From JADJEK01 sp052034255 (lineage in GTDB: Bacteria; Planctomycetota; B15-G4; JADJEK01): DNA of 64,000 nucleotides. The stretch lies in NCBI GenBank assembly GCA_052034255.1, contig JBPOIU010000017.1, positions 1-64,000 on the forward strand, given 5' to 3'. A program made the position numbers and the translations under genes. Position 1 is the stretch's first letter, and each line of letters starts with the position of its first letter. Shown in pieces: positions 47,911-57,050 of this stretch. The notes under the pieces were generated by a model that was not told the DNA's origin, searched no databases, and was given only the letters and a program-made list of their open reading frames with translations.

Positions 47911-49887
47911 TCACGCGTCCGACGTTGTCGACGACGCATTGCTTCGCAGACTGTCGCCTTCCGAAGTATCGCGTCGCATGATCCCAGCGGCTTCCGGGTC
48001 GAAGAAGAGCGTCAACTCCCCCATACCGTCTGCGCTGGGATCCTTGGCACTCTTGGACCCTTCCGGTAACTCCCACCACCATTGATCGTCTCGACGCAAC
48101 GCGCGGACTCCCATCTCCTTCTTCGCGCGAAAGCACGTGTTGCGGCTGACCCCCTCTTCCTTCGCAAGCTTGAAGATCTCGGTCGACGGCATCGGTCCGG
48201 ACGCAAGCAGTGTCAGGATCAAGTCCTTCGCGTCGCCACGCTTCGACTGCTTGCGTTCCGTGCCTTGCTTCTGCAGAGCGGAGTCGGCGCAATCTTCGAT
48301 CGGGTCGAAGTTCCAAACCAAGAACTCGCGACCGATCGAGTCCGTGTTCCGGGTCCAAGCGATCGGTCCGGCCGCTCCGCCGAGGTTGCACTTCAGCAGC
48401 AGCAGAAGTCGCCGCTCTGCAACCTCCGGGTCCTCCACAACAAGCCACGCGATGCGAGCAACCGCGGCAATCGCGATCGATCCGCCGATGCGGTAGATCG
48501 CTGGCCTACTGCCCTTGTTCAGGTGCGCGACGAGCACGATCGCGACGCCGTATTGACGCGCGATGTGCGCGAGCCTGCCGAACACGGGGCGCAACTCGTG
48601 GTCTTTGTGAGCGTCTAGGTCGCCGAGATAGGCCATCAGCGGATCGAACACGACAAGCCGAATGTTTGGGCTCACCGCGAGCAACGCATCGAGCTTGTCC
48701 AGGTCGTCGGACAACGTGATCCACGTCGGCCCGTCTGGACCCGGCGGACACGGGTTGACGATGTGCACCTTCGACGGATCGCCCTTGGCTGCATCGATCC
48801 GGGGTCGAATCGTGAACTCCGGCGCATCTTCAGAAGAGAGCAGCAGCACTTCGCCCCGAATGGGGTTCGGCATGGCGTCGTCTGCGATTCTCTCACCCAC
48901 CGTGACGCGAGCTGCGACCTCCATCGTCAGCATCGACTTGCCCTTGCCGGGATCGCCCGCAATCACACTGATCGCGCCCAAGGGGATGCGACCAGTCCAC
49001 AACCACGAGACGGGAACGGGTTCGATCTTGTCCAACGTCGTCAGGCTCAACCCGTGCGCTGCCGCGGCTTCGGCGCTGACCATGCCGGCTAGGCGTAGAC
49101 GAATCGCGACATCATCGAGACCGGCCGCCACAAGCTGCGCGACAAAGTCCGCCGCGTCGCCCTTCGCCGGAGCTTCGTCCCACCGGATGAATCGGATCGA
49201 CTTCGCCTTGCCGCGCAGTGCCGCCGCGATCTCGCGCATGTGTTTTTGACCGGGCGCGTCGTTGTCAGCCCACAGGACGATGTCTGCGCCGTGATGAAGC
49301 GCGAGCGTGCTTGCACTCGGACATTTGCTGGCACCGCCAACAGTGCCAAGCGCAAGAGTGCCAACGTCGAGCAGTGCCTTGGCACTCTTCTCGCCCTCAC
49401 AAATCACTCGCACCGTGTCGCTGGGAAATGCCCTGATTCGCTCCGTGCCGAAGAGCGGCAGGGTGTTCACGTCAAGAGTGCCAGAGTGCCAAGTCCCTGA
49501 GGGAGTCTCCCAGCGGTAGCTCTTGGTGCCGTTGCTGTAGTCGAGACGGACCTTGACCGCGACCGTGTTGCCGTCGACGTCGCACACGGGGTAGCGCGTC
49601 TCACTTGTGACGGACCCCTTTGAGCGCTTCGAGCGCGGCTCGTTTGCCGAGGGCTGCGCGACGAACAAGTCCGCAGTTTCGCACTCCAGCGCACGGAGTA
49701 CGTCGTCAACGGTGCAGCCGGTGAAGCAGTTGAGCAGGGCCCGTCCGTCCGCGCCGATCGTGACACTGAGAGACGGGTTACGGTCCCCGTGGGCATGACT
49801 TGGGCCCGGACAGTGGGTGTTGTGGCCGGGTCCCTTCCACAGGGCGTTACGGGCCCGCAGGGCTTCGATGACGCGTGGCTCCGTCAC
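47911..49887 (-). CDS. Primase/helicase-type replication protein
   Basis: 658 aa. The N-terminus has a zinc-finger-like region, CPGPSHAHGDRNPSLSV and LLNCFTGC (26-58), as in DnaG-type primases. A TOPRIM-like domain shows VRVICEGEKSAKALLDVG and IVLWADNDAPGQKH. The C-terminal RecA-like ATPase has Walker A VIAGDPGKGKSML and Walker B LVVFDPLMAYL, like RepA/DnaB-type plasmid helicases. A winged-helix-like tail ends the protein. It should allow autonomous replication of the excised element. The GTG start overlaps the HTH gene stop by four bases. Confidence 0.85.
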   Translation of the reverse strand: MTEPRVIEALRARNALWKGPGHNTHCPGPSHAHGDRNPSLSVTIGADGRALLNCFTGCTVDDVLRALECETADLFVAQPSANEPRSKRSKGSVTSETRYPVCDVDGNTVAVKVRLDYSNGTKSYRWETPSGTWHSGTLDVNTLPLFGTERIRAFPSDTVRVICEGEKSAKALLDVGTLALGTVGGASKCPSASTLALHHGADIVLWADNDAPGQKHMREIAAALRGKAKSIRFIRWDEAPAKGDAADFVAQLVAAGLDDVAIRLRLAGMVSAEAAAAHGLSLTTLDKIEPVPVSWLWTGRIPLGAISVIAGDPGKGKSMLTMEVAARVTVGERIADDAMPNPIRGEVLLLSSEDAPEFTIRPRIDAAKGDPSKVHIVNPCPPGPDGPTWITLSDDLDKLDALLAVSPNIRLVVFDPLMAYLGDLDAHKDHELRPVFGRLAHIARQYGVAIVLVAHLNKGSRPAIYRIGGSIAIAAVARIAWLVVEDPEVAERRLLLLLKCNLGGAAGPIAWTRNTDSIGREFLVWNFDPIEDCADSALQKQGTERKQSKRGDAKDLILTLLASGPMPSTEIFKLAKEEGVSRNTCFRAKKEMGVRALRRDDQWWWELPEGSKSAKDPSADGMGELTLFFDPEAAGIMRRDTSEGDSLRSNASSTTSDA

Positions 49888-50204
49888 TTGGGGCCACCCT
49901 TCGTCCGGGCCGCAAGCCAAGCCGCTAATGCGACAACGGGATAGAGGACCTTGCGCCCGGCGCGAACGTGCGGAACTTCGCCACGGTTCGTGAGGGACCA
50001 CAAGTGGCGTGGTGACACGCTCAGCAACAGTGCGGCTTCACGCGCCGTTACGGCGAGGGCTGGGGGTTGCGGGGCAGCGTTTGACGACGTCGAAGATGCG
50101 GGGAGCTGCGGGGTATCGAGGGGGTTCAAGGGGCGTTCTCCGTAGCGTGCAGCCCCGTCCGCCTTCATCGTCGAAACGCTCGCAATGCTCGCGTCACGCG
50201 CCAA
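49884..50204 (-). CDS. Excisionase-like helix-turn-helix protein
   Basis: 106 aa. A disordered Pro/Ala/Ser-rich N-terminus precedes a C-terminal HTH_17-type domain: LAVTAREAALLLSVSPRHLWSLTNRGEVPHVRAGRKVLYPVVALAAWLA. Proteins of this fold act as recombination directionality factors or small regulators on integrated elements. It is translationally coupled to the replication gene. A second ATG at 50168 is possible. Confidence 0.8.
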   Translation of the reverse strand: MARDASIASVSTMKADGAARYGERPLNPLDTPQLPASSTSSNAAPQPPALAVTAREAALLLSVSPRHLWSLTNRGEVPHVRAGRKVLYPVVALAAWLAARTKGGPK

Positions 50205-50494
50205 CGATCGCGTCGGCTAGCGGCTCAGTGCTGCACGGAACGTCCCCAAGCATGGTCAAGCGACGTGCAGAGAACCGCACACTGGAACGCGCATTCGACG
50301 CTCATTCGTGAGTTCGTCACTTGCCGGTCTTCCGATCGTTCCTCACGCGCACGCGCGCGCGGACCTCAGTGATTAATGAACGGATCGGCGACACCGAACC
50401 CGCACGGCTCGTCGCGCCGGCACAGTTGACGTTGGCGAACCCACCAATTGGCCGCGGCACGAGGGAGCAGAACGCGCCGGGAGCATTGGATGCG
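50205..50494. other. 290-bp gap in the element
   Basis: No gene is convincing. It lies upstream of the HTH-replication operon and after the end of the 338-aa gene, so it should hold the promoter of that operon and perhaps an origin. I see no iterons or AT-rich box. Confidence 0.35.
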
Positions 50495-51511
50495 TCAGCG
50501 CTTGCGCTTTCGCTTTGGCGCGGCGAGCTTCGGCCTCGGTGAGGAAGCGGGCGAGAGCGCCTTTGCTCCCGGGTCGGACGGCTCCGCGATCTTCCAGTTT
50601 CCACGTCCTGCAGCGACGATCAACGTCCCTAGCGCGGGGTGTGCGCGCGGCAGGTGCCGACCGGGAGAGAATCGATCGTCTTGGGACTCGCACGCATCGG
50701 CAAGCGAACTCTTGTCGACGCTGCTTCGACCGAGAACCCACGCTTCCAAGAGCGTCCTAACTATGCGGCGTGCCATTCCCGGGGGGAACTCGAACTTGTT
50801 CGTCCCCCACCAAACCGCTCCGTAGTCGGGAGTCCACTTGATCCCGCGCACCTCGATCAAAGCGCCGTCCAGATTCGGCGGAATCGTTCGGGGCGGCTTA
50901 ACGCGGTGATTCGGCAGGGACGAGATTCGGCGCAGCCGCGCGAGCGACACACGGGCCGCCTCAAGCGACACGGCGTCATACTTGCCGTCCACGATCGCGA
51001 GGAAAGGGTCCGGATCGAGTTCGGCCACGTGATAGGCGTTCAGGATCGTCGCCTTGTGCGCGCGGAGCACGAACACGAGTACGACCTCGCCCCGCGGCTC
51101 GCGTAGCGCCAACGACATAGATTCGCGAATGCCCCGAAGCGACGACGGGTCTCGTCGCGCTGACCTGATGCTGTCGAGCATTGCGAGGGTCAGCCGGTCT
51201 CCGCGCTTCCGCGCCTCGGACTCTTCCCGCTCCAGGTCCGCGTCCGTTGCTTCCCGAACGTTTTCGAGCACAGTCGCAGCGGTCGAAACGTGGAAAAGGG
51301 CCACGAAGTCCATCGGCCGGACCGGGACGAACCGGAAGTCTGCTTCGACGAACTTCCACGACTCCACGGAGATCGTCGACGCCCAGCGCCAGACGGTTGC
51401 CGTCGTTGGGCGCTCATTCGGGTGCTGGATGCGCTCGATTGCGCGTTCGATGCAGCGGCATGCGAGTCGTGCTGCGCGTATACAATCGGACCCCTCGGCT
51501 TGGATTTGCAC
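50495..51511 (-). CDS. Hypothetical element-borne protein
   Basis: 338 aa, start MQIQAEGSDCIRAARLACRCIERAI. The middle is charged and helical (about 75-150). The part from about 220 to 315 (IKWTPDYGAVWWGTNKFEFPPGMARRIVRTLLEAWVLGRSSV) looks like a winged-helix module, and the tail is very basic. A DNA-related role is possible; I recognise no family. Codon use is host-like, unlike the restriction block that follows. Confidence 0.6.
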   Translation of the reverse strand: MQIQAEGSDCIRAARLACRCIERAIERIQHPNERPTTATVWRWASTISVESWKFVEADFRFVPVRPMDFVALFHVSTAATVLENVREATDADLEREESEARKRGDRLTLAMLDSIRSARRDPSSLRGIRESMSLALREPRGEVVLVFVLRAHKATILNAYHVAELDPDPFLAIVDGKYDAVSLEAARVSLARLRRISSLPNHRVKPPRTIPPNLDGALIEVRGIKWTPDYGAVWWGTNKFEFPPGMARRIVRTLLEAWVLGRSSVDKSSLADACESQDDRFSPGRHLPRAHPALGTLIVAAGRGNWKIAEPSDPGAKALSPASSPRPKLAAPKRKRKR

Positions 51512-51774
51512 GGGCTCCCTCCCTCGGAACTAGCGCGTTCCCACACGCAGCGGGCCCGGAATACGATCCGGCAGAGTTCTCAGTCCCGACGCTGCCCCGC
51601 AGCTTCGCTCGGGCGCTACTTCGGGTGCTGAATGTACTCGTTCCGGCGCTGGATGGAGCGTGCCGCCAGTCCGGGACTACGTGTCATGTCGAGCGTGACA
51701 GCAGCCAAACGCATGAATTGCTTCGCGAATCGGTGCGAGTCTATGCGACCCACGCCCACAAGACGGTCAGCGAA

Positions 51775-52851
51775 TCAGATGAAGCGCCACCAAGTGGCGC
51801 GGTGAAGATCTTGAGTCGACGTCATTGTCTGGGCGGGGGTAGCATCGAAACCGCGTAGGAGAGCGCTTCGGATTGGCGCACCAAGAACCGAGCTACTATC
51901 GAATGCTCTATAGCTTATGGTATCGCCACGCCGTTGGAATCTCACAACAGGGTCCGCCAAACTATCTATTTCTGGTAGCTCGAGCTTTATTGTGTTAAGC
52001 CCGTTGCGGGCACGTGCCGGACGTAATTCCCGCGCTGCTCCGCTCGTCTCACTTTCGATCTTGGTAATGCTACCGAAGAACGGGCTGCGAGCGAGTCTTA
52101 TTGGGATCTGCACTTGAGTCCTACGCGCGGATTCCGACGCGCGCCGCACTCGCATCAACAGAACCGCACCCGGACCATCCGTCACAGCGGAATCGGCTTC
52201 CTCTATAGACGGAACGGATACTCGCTCGGAGCGGAACAATCGTTCGTTAGTCCCGGATTCGACGCGCCTACGAGCCTCCGACGTCTTGCGACGCACTCTA
52301 AGCTCCGATTCGCGCAGGACGTACCCAGCGGCAGTGAGTGCATCTAGAAAACTGTCATTTAGTACGTGGGCAAAGCCGGTTCTTGGGTCGCGCCATTCCG
52401 CGAGAGCGCTTCGCGCATCAAGTACCACTTTGTCGTCCGGGTGTGTGTCAATCTGTAGGCCGGCCTCGGTATTCACAAATAGCCCAGCTTCAGTCAGATT
52501 GTTCGACCCAACAATTAGCCGCGCAGCAGACAGATTCTGTAGCAGATATACCTTTGGATGAAACGTTGGATTAGCCTCATTATGGTGCACAGTGGTTTCG
52601 ATCGCACCGTCCCTCTCCAAACCCAACAGCGCCTCAAGCCCCTCGCGGGACGTGTTTTCAATATCGATCCCGACTGTGACCTGAACCCGTCCGCCACGCT
52701 GTAGAAACCGTCTCAGCGGAGTCGCAACGTGTCGAGTGCCGGACTGCCGAACCCACGCGACCGCAAATTCGAGATCCTTCCACCCTCCGCTATCAATATC
52801 AGAAACTAATGACCGGCCAAATCGATGAGCGATCGGCTGATTATAAAACAT
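51775..52851 (-). CDS. BfiI/NgoFVII-like PLD-fold restriction endonuclease
   Basis: 358 aa. The phospholipase-D-type active site is seen once: His98 and Lys100 in TFHPKVYLL, Asn118 in VGSNNLTEAGL, and Glu129. From memory this spacing is that of the metal-independent type IIS enzyme BfiI, which is also about this length and works as a dimer. The C-terminal part (about 225-340, TQVQIPIRLARSPFFGSI and LGAPIRSALLRG) may be the B3-like DNA-recognition domain. GGGAGGAAGGA lies just before the ATG at 52851. It follows two methyltransferase genes on the same strand. Confidence 0.78.
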   Translation of the reverse strand: MFYNQPIAHRFGRSLVSDIDSGGWKDLEFAVAWVRQSGTRHVATPLRRFLQRGGRVQVTVGIDIENTSREGLEALLGLERDGAIETTVHHNEANPTFHPKVYLLQNLSAARLIVGSNNLTEAGLFVNTEAGLQIDTHPDDKVVLDARSALAEWRDPRTGFAHVLNDSFLDALTAAGYVLRESELRVRRKTSEARRRVESGTNERLFRSERVSVPSIEEADSAVTDGPGAVLLMRVRRASESARRTQVQIPIRLARSPFFGSITKIESETSGAARELRPARARNGLNTIKLELPEIDSLADPVVRFQRRGDTISYRAFDSSSVLGAPIRSALLRGFDATPAQTMTSTQDLHRATWWRFI

Positions 52852-52902
52852 GATCGTCCTTCCTCCCAAATGCGCCACCGACTGCGTGACGTACAAGTTA
52901 CG

Positions 52903-53769
52903 TCAGTGAGCGCGCCCCATCAGGAAGTCGTAAGGAACCACAGTCTTTGCGGACGTTGGCTTTCGCGGTGGCTTCGCCACAATAATGATGTACTCATGTA
53001 CGTTCTTGAAGAGGAGATTTGGCGGATACGGATAACTACCAAAGATCGGTCGCTGAGCTCCGGAGGAACCCCACTTACCTCCCGTCCCGTCTTTTGACCA
53101 GATTATTTCATTGATGAGCACGAATCCTATTTCGCGTAACATTACAATGAAGTCCGCGGCAAGCGGAAAGGTCAGAAGCCCGTGCTCGGTGTGTTGATTC
53201 ACATTCGCAGTAACCAAGCAGAGTTTTCGCCCCGACTGAAGAACGCGGAAGCACTCGCGAAAAACCGGCTCGATGTCTGTAAGAAAAGTTGCATATGAGC
53301 GCCTATTGCCGAGGTTCTCCCGTCGTGCGCCATAATTGGCCTTGTTCCAATATGGCGGGCTCGTCACTACGAGCGCAATCTCTTCATTACCAATGTACGA
53401 AAGATCCCGACTATCGCCTCGCTCCACGTGAAGTAGCTCTTTCGCCCCGAGAACTTCGTTCTTTAGCCCGCGGCATTGTTTATGAATAAGCTCGGCGAAT
53501 TCCGCGTTCTGTTCGACGCAGTCAATACGCCGACCCAGCGGAATCGCCGCCTGCGCTGTAGTGCCAGTTCCCGCGAAAGGGTCGAGCACCCGCTCACCGT
53601 GCCAGCTAAACAGCTTGATAAGGCGCTTCGGGATTTCCACGGGAAACACCGCGGGGTGACTGGGATGCGACGTATTTGCGATCTGCCACACCGTTTTCGT
53701 GTAGTCGCGCCACTCCTCCTTGGTAAGTTTGCTCTTCTCTCTGTCTGATTGCGAGATGTTGTTCGACAT
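52903..53769 (-). CDS. DNA methyltransferase, TSPPY type
   Basis: 288 aa amino-methyltransferase. The AdoMet motif VLDPFAGTGTT (61-71) comes before the catalytic TSPPYW (136-141). SPPY is typical of N4-cytosine enzymes, though N6-adenine activity is not excluded. HPAVFPVEIPKRLIKLFS before motif I is a common block in this group. It lies two bases after the larger methylase gene and before the PLD nuclease, which suggests it protects one strand of the same recognition site. Confidence 0.85.
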   Translation of the reverse strand: MSNNISQSDREKSKLTKEEWRDYTKTVWQIANTSHPSHPAVFPVEIPKRLIKLFSWHGERVLDPFAGTGTTAQAAIPLGRRIDCVEQNAEFAELIHKQCRGLKNEVLGAKELLHVERGDSRDLSYIGNEEIALVVTSPPYWNKANYGARRENLGNRRSYATFLTDIEPVFRECFRVLQSGRKLCLVTANVNQHTEHGLLTFPLAADFIVMLREIGFVLINEIIWSKDGTGGKWGSSGAQRPIFGSYPYPPNLLFKNVHEYIIIVAKPPRKPTSAKTVVPYDFLMGRAH

Positions 53770-53771
53770 CT

Positions 53772-55961
53772 TCAGGATTTCCTTTGGGTGGCGAGCGCTG
53801 AATACGCCTTGCGCCGACGATCATCGGATTCATCCACAATCGTCATTGACCGCACGAACTCACGCAGCTCTGTGCCGAATTGGCTTGGTAGTCCAGTTGC
53901 TTCAATTACTAGGGCATCTGCGCCGTCGCGTATGTCATCGAGCGCAAAGGGGCGATACGCCAGAGTTCGGCGGCCAGCATTTCTGCTCACTACCTGATGA
54001 GATTGGAGTCCGTGCCACATTGCATTTCCGACGCTCATGAGTCGCGTACGAACGGAACCAAGCGCGTTGAAATTAAATGGTAGGTTAGAAAGAAAGTCTC
54101 TTGTAACGTGAAAGCCGTCTTCTTCCGCATGCCAGAGCCAATACGTCAGACGGCTGCTAAGTACGGCGAGCGCACATAGTGCGTCGCCTTCCGTCTCGAA
54201 CGCAAGTCTGTGAAGTTTGTTTTGACTCCACTCGTCGTCTGAGTCGGGCACAGACGAGTGCGCGAGAAACACGTTGATAAAGTTATAGGCTGTTGATGCA
54301 ACAAAAACGCAATGGCCCGACTGCGGCTGCATTGCGGTCTTTGGGAGGCAAGAGTCCGCCCCATTCCAACTAGCGCCGAACGACCCGCGCAGTTGCATCA
54401 GGCGCTGATATGCGTCCGCCGCGGTGCGACTCGCTAGTTTTGGAACTCCAGACAGAATATCTGCGTAGCCGAGCGAAACGAACCTAATCGCATTGAACAA
54501 GCCCGCCCTATTGCGGCTCGTCCATTTGCGCAGTGGTCCCGTATAGATTCGGGCTCGATGCCCGCGGGCCGGGTCACGCGATGACTCGCGCCGAAGCACG
54601 ATTGCATTGCGCGTCTTTACGTCTTCGCCGAATAGCGCGTGGGGCTCCCGATCGAAGAACGCAAGTTTCCACGTTCCTCCGCTCTTGGACATGGCTCTGC
54701 GACAGTCGCGGATCTGAGCGCGGCTTTGGCATGCTACCGACAACGGCAGTACAAGTCCGGCCGCGGACGCGCCGGGTCGGGCAAGTCGCCACATCAACTC
54801 GACGAAGAGCGGATACAAATAGATGACTTGCCCTGCTGTCAGCGTCGACGTCGAGGCGTAGCGCAGTGATTTCGCGTGACGGAAGGCCGACGGGCATGCG
54901 CGAGAATACGGCGGATTTCCGAGAACGATGTCCGCTCCACCCGCCAATGCAGGATGGATGCTTTCTAGCAGGTGCGTACCATCGGCGACCGCGCTCACTG
55001 TCGGCGACTTGTCGCATCGATTGTCGACCTTGCCAAACGAGAACTCTTCTTGGCTTCGCTCATTCGAGGCCGCGGCAGTTACGGACACTCGCGTTGCGTC
55101 CGCGACCACTAGATTTCTACGGAGACTGGTCCACATTTCGAAGGCTGTAAGTCCGCTTTTGTTCCTGTCGATGATGAGTGCGTCCGCCAGCAATACGAAC
55201 GCCGCTCCGTCGACCGCGAGCGCGTTGATGTCGATTCCAAATAGCGACTCTTTGGCAAATTCATATATGCTTACAACGCGCTCCCGTTGCCTCACTACAT
55301 TTATTATAGCGCGGAGAAAGACGCCGGTTCCGCAGGCGGGGTCGAGGTAACGCGCTCGTGTTGACGGCTGTTCAATACTGGATACCAACTCTCGAACTAT
55401 ATATTCAGCAACATCCGCAGGCGTGTAATAGGACCCCTGCTCGCGCTTGTTGCGCCGTGCTGTGAGTGTCTCTGGGTCCCGCATTACGCTAGAGCGACTT
55501 CCGGGCCCGTGATGATCGATTACGTATGGAAGCAGGTCGTATAGGTTTGAGTCGTACTCGATTCGCTCCAATTCAACGATTGCGGGATCGATGTTAGCTC
55601 TTTCCTTGCTATCGATTCCCTTGAGAGCGGAGCTCGAGGGGTGTCCAATGAACCAAGAGTTCGCGTCGCTCAGGGACGAAGCCCGATCGAGTGCTCCGGT
55701 GAGGCGTCCAATCATGCGGATACAGACCGCATTCCAGGCTGCTTTGCGAAGACGGGCCGCGGAATCGAGAGCGCGTGCTCTGTCATCCACTACCGAACCG
55801 CCGAGCGTAAAGTGGAACAAAAGACCCGGGTTGTCGGCGAACCGCTTGACGAGGATCTCAACCGCCGATCGAACGTGACGAGCCCGCGTCTCCGTCACAG
55901 CCACCAAGGTTCGCCGTGGTGCTGGGATGGACAGTCGGTCAGTCTGCACGCAGGGCGTCAT
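53772..55961 (-). CDS. N6-adenine DNA methyltransferase
   Basis: 729 aa. The GSYYTP block (176-181) and AdoMet motif LDPACGTGVFL (206-216) precede the catalytic NPPY (349-352), the gamma arrangement of N6-adenine methylases seen in type I, IIG and related systems. The C-terminal 300 residues are probably the target-recognition domain. There is no N-terminal nuclease motif, so it is a methylase only. A GTG at 55973 is an alternative start. Base composition is visibly lower in GC than the host genes, suggesting acquisition as a block. Confidence 0.85.
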   Translation of the reverse strand: MTPCVQTDRLSIPAPRRTLVAVTETRARHVRSAVEILVKRFADNPGLLFHFTLGGSVVDDRARALDSAARLRKAAWNAVCIRMIGRLTGALDRASSLSDANSWFIGHPSSSALKGIDSKERANIDPAIVELERIEYDSNLYDLLPYVIDHHGPGSRSSVMRDPETLTARRNKREQGSYYTPADVAEYIVRELVSSIEQPSTRARYLDPACGTGVFLRAIINVVRQRERVVSIYEFAKESLFGIDINALAVDGAAFVLLADALIIDRNKSGLTAFEMWTSLRRNLVVADATRVSVTAAASNERSQEEFSFGKVDNRCDKSPTVSAVADGTHLLESIHPALAGGADIVLGNPPYSRACPSAFRHAKSLRYASTSTLTAGQVIYLYPLFVELMWRLARPGASAAGLVLPLSVACQSRAQIRDCRRAMSKSGGTWKLAFFDREPHALFGEDVKTRNAIVLRRESSRDPARGHRARIYTGPLRKWTSRNRAGLFNAIRFVSLGYADILSGVPKLASRTAADAYQRLMQLRGSFGASWNGADSCLPKTAMQPQSGHCVFVASTAYNFINVFLAHSSVPDSDDEWSQNKLHRLAFETEGDALCALAVLSSRLTYWLWHAEEDGFHVTRDFLSNLPFNFNALGSVRTRLMSVGNAMWHGLQSHQVVSRNAGRRTLAYRPFALDDIRDGADALVIEATGLPSQFGTELREFVRSMTIVDESDDRRRKAYSALATQRKS

Positions 55962-55973
55962 GCGTGGTGGCAC

Positions 55974-56351
55974 TACCGGATTCGCGTGGTGTTTGATCGA
56001 TGACTTGGACGAGCGCGTACGCGCTTCGACATCAACCGCAAGTGCGCAGGATAGCGAGGCGGTCGAAACACGAACGGCCTTTTTCGAGTATTCGTCTCTG
56101 GCCGTCGCAAATGTCTATGGGCAAAACTGTTGCGACGGATTCTGCGAGCATTTCGTGGCGACGCTGAATCTCGTCGGTACTGCGAGGGTGCGCGGCGCAG
56201 GTTAGTGCCACCCAGCGTAAGTCGGGACTCAGATCGATGGGACCCTGCAGCTTCGTCTCACCGCCGGAACCGACCCTCCTCCCCTCTGTTCTCCCAGCAT
56301 CCTCGCAGCGCCGCGCGCTCACGGTCGGAACGAGGCCCGAGAGCCGGACTG
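55974..56351. other. 378-bp gap with possible gene remnant
   Basis: The region carries the promoter of the restriction operon on the minus strand. A minus-strand frame ending at 56032 includes IDLSPDLRWVALTCAAHPRS and looks coding over about 80 codons, but it has no convincing start, so it may be a decayed gene. Confidence 0.25.
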
Positions 56352-56714
56352 CTACGTGTAGCGCAGCGTCGTTCGAGCGCAGCCCGCAACCAACCACGCG
56401 ACGACACCAAGCACAGCGAGGTTCACCAGCACTAGAGAGCGTGGACGGCAAATGCCAGCGACAACGCATGCGAGAGTAGCCCCGGCCCATATCAAGCACG
56501 GGTAGTCCGCTGAGAAGTTGAACCGCCACCCAGAGCCCCATGCCATTGGGCCTTCGAGCATTTTGCAGGTCAGCGACCACCGTTCGGAAGCAGACCCCGC
56601 GGACTTCGACGACATGGTCGAGAAGTCTGCGCTCTTCCACTTCAGGTAGTCGAGTCCGATGCCCACGGCGACGATCCCGAGCAGGACCAACACTAAGTAC
56701 AAGCGACGACGCAT
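56352..56714 (-). CDS. Small membrane protein of the element
   Basis: 120 aa with an N-terminal helix (LYLVLVLLGIVAVGIGLDYL) and two more near the C-terminus (CLIWAGATLACVVAGIC and LVLVNLAVLGVVAWLVAGC). The ATG at 56714 has GGAGGGAGC just upstream. No family is recognised. It lies between the integrase C-terminal fragment and the restriction genes and may be cargo. Confidence 0.55.
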   Translation of the reverse strand: MRRRLYLVLVLLGIVAVGIGLDYLKWKSADFSTMSSKSAGSASERWSLTCKMLEGPMAWGSGWRFNFSADYPCLIWAGATLACVVAGICRPRSLVLVNLAVLGVVAWLVAGCARTTLRYT

Positions 56715-56826
56715 GCTCGCTCCCTCCGACTCGTTCAGGTGGACTGTCGGCGAAACTTGCGCCGACGAGGTTCCGACCCGCAGCATGCCGTGCGCTCTGA
56801 AACGATGCAAAGAACCGCACGCGCGG

Positions 56827-57050
56827 CTACGCGTCCTCGGTAAGTCCCAAGATCGCGCCCCGTCGCTTCTGCGGCATCCCGATCAGTGCCGCCAGATGCA
56901 CAAGCACCCGCGCTCGCTCCGCCGCGTCGAGGCTCGCGAGCGCCGCCAGCACCGCCCCCACTTGCGGATTACTGCAGCACCCAGTGCAGCAGCCCGAATC
57001 CGATCCGCCGTAAACCTTTGTGGGATCACCAGAACCGCCATTCCCCTCGC
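56827..57050 (-). pseudogene. Stranded 3' end of the integrase gene
   Basis: This minus-strand frame continues directly and in phase from the attR repeat. In the circular element it would follow residue 447 of the integrase and add 74 residues, ending EDA then TAG at 56827. GAVLAALASLDAAERARVLV (in the middle) is a plausible amphipathic helix with the codon use of a real gene. In the integrated state it is cut off from the integrase and has no start except a GTG within attR. Confidence 0.75.
56972..56996. repeat. Integrase arm-site-like repeat near attR
   Basis: CTGCAGCACCC followed by GTGCAGCAGCCCG, matching the last repeat pair beside attL with few differences. It lies 55-79 bp inside the element from attR. 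Confidence 0.4.

Noticed and set aside
51775..55961. Type I, BREX or DISARM defence system
   Set aside because: No HsdR/HsdS, PglZ, BrxC or helicase partners are present; two methylases plus a PLD nuclease fit a BfiI-like type II system better.
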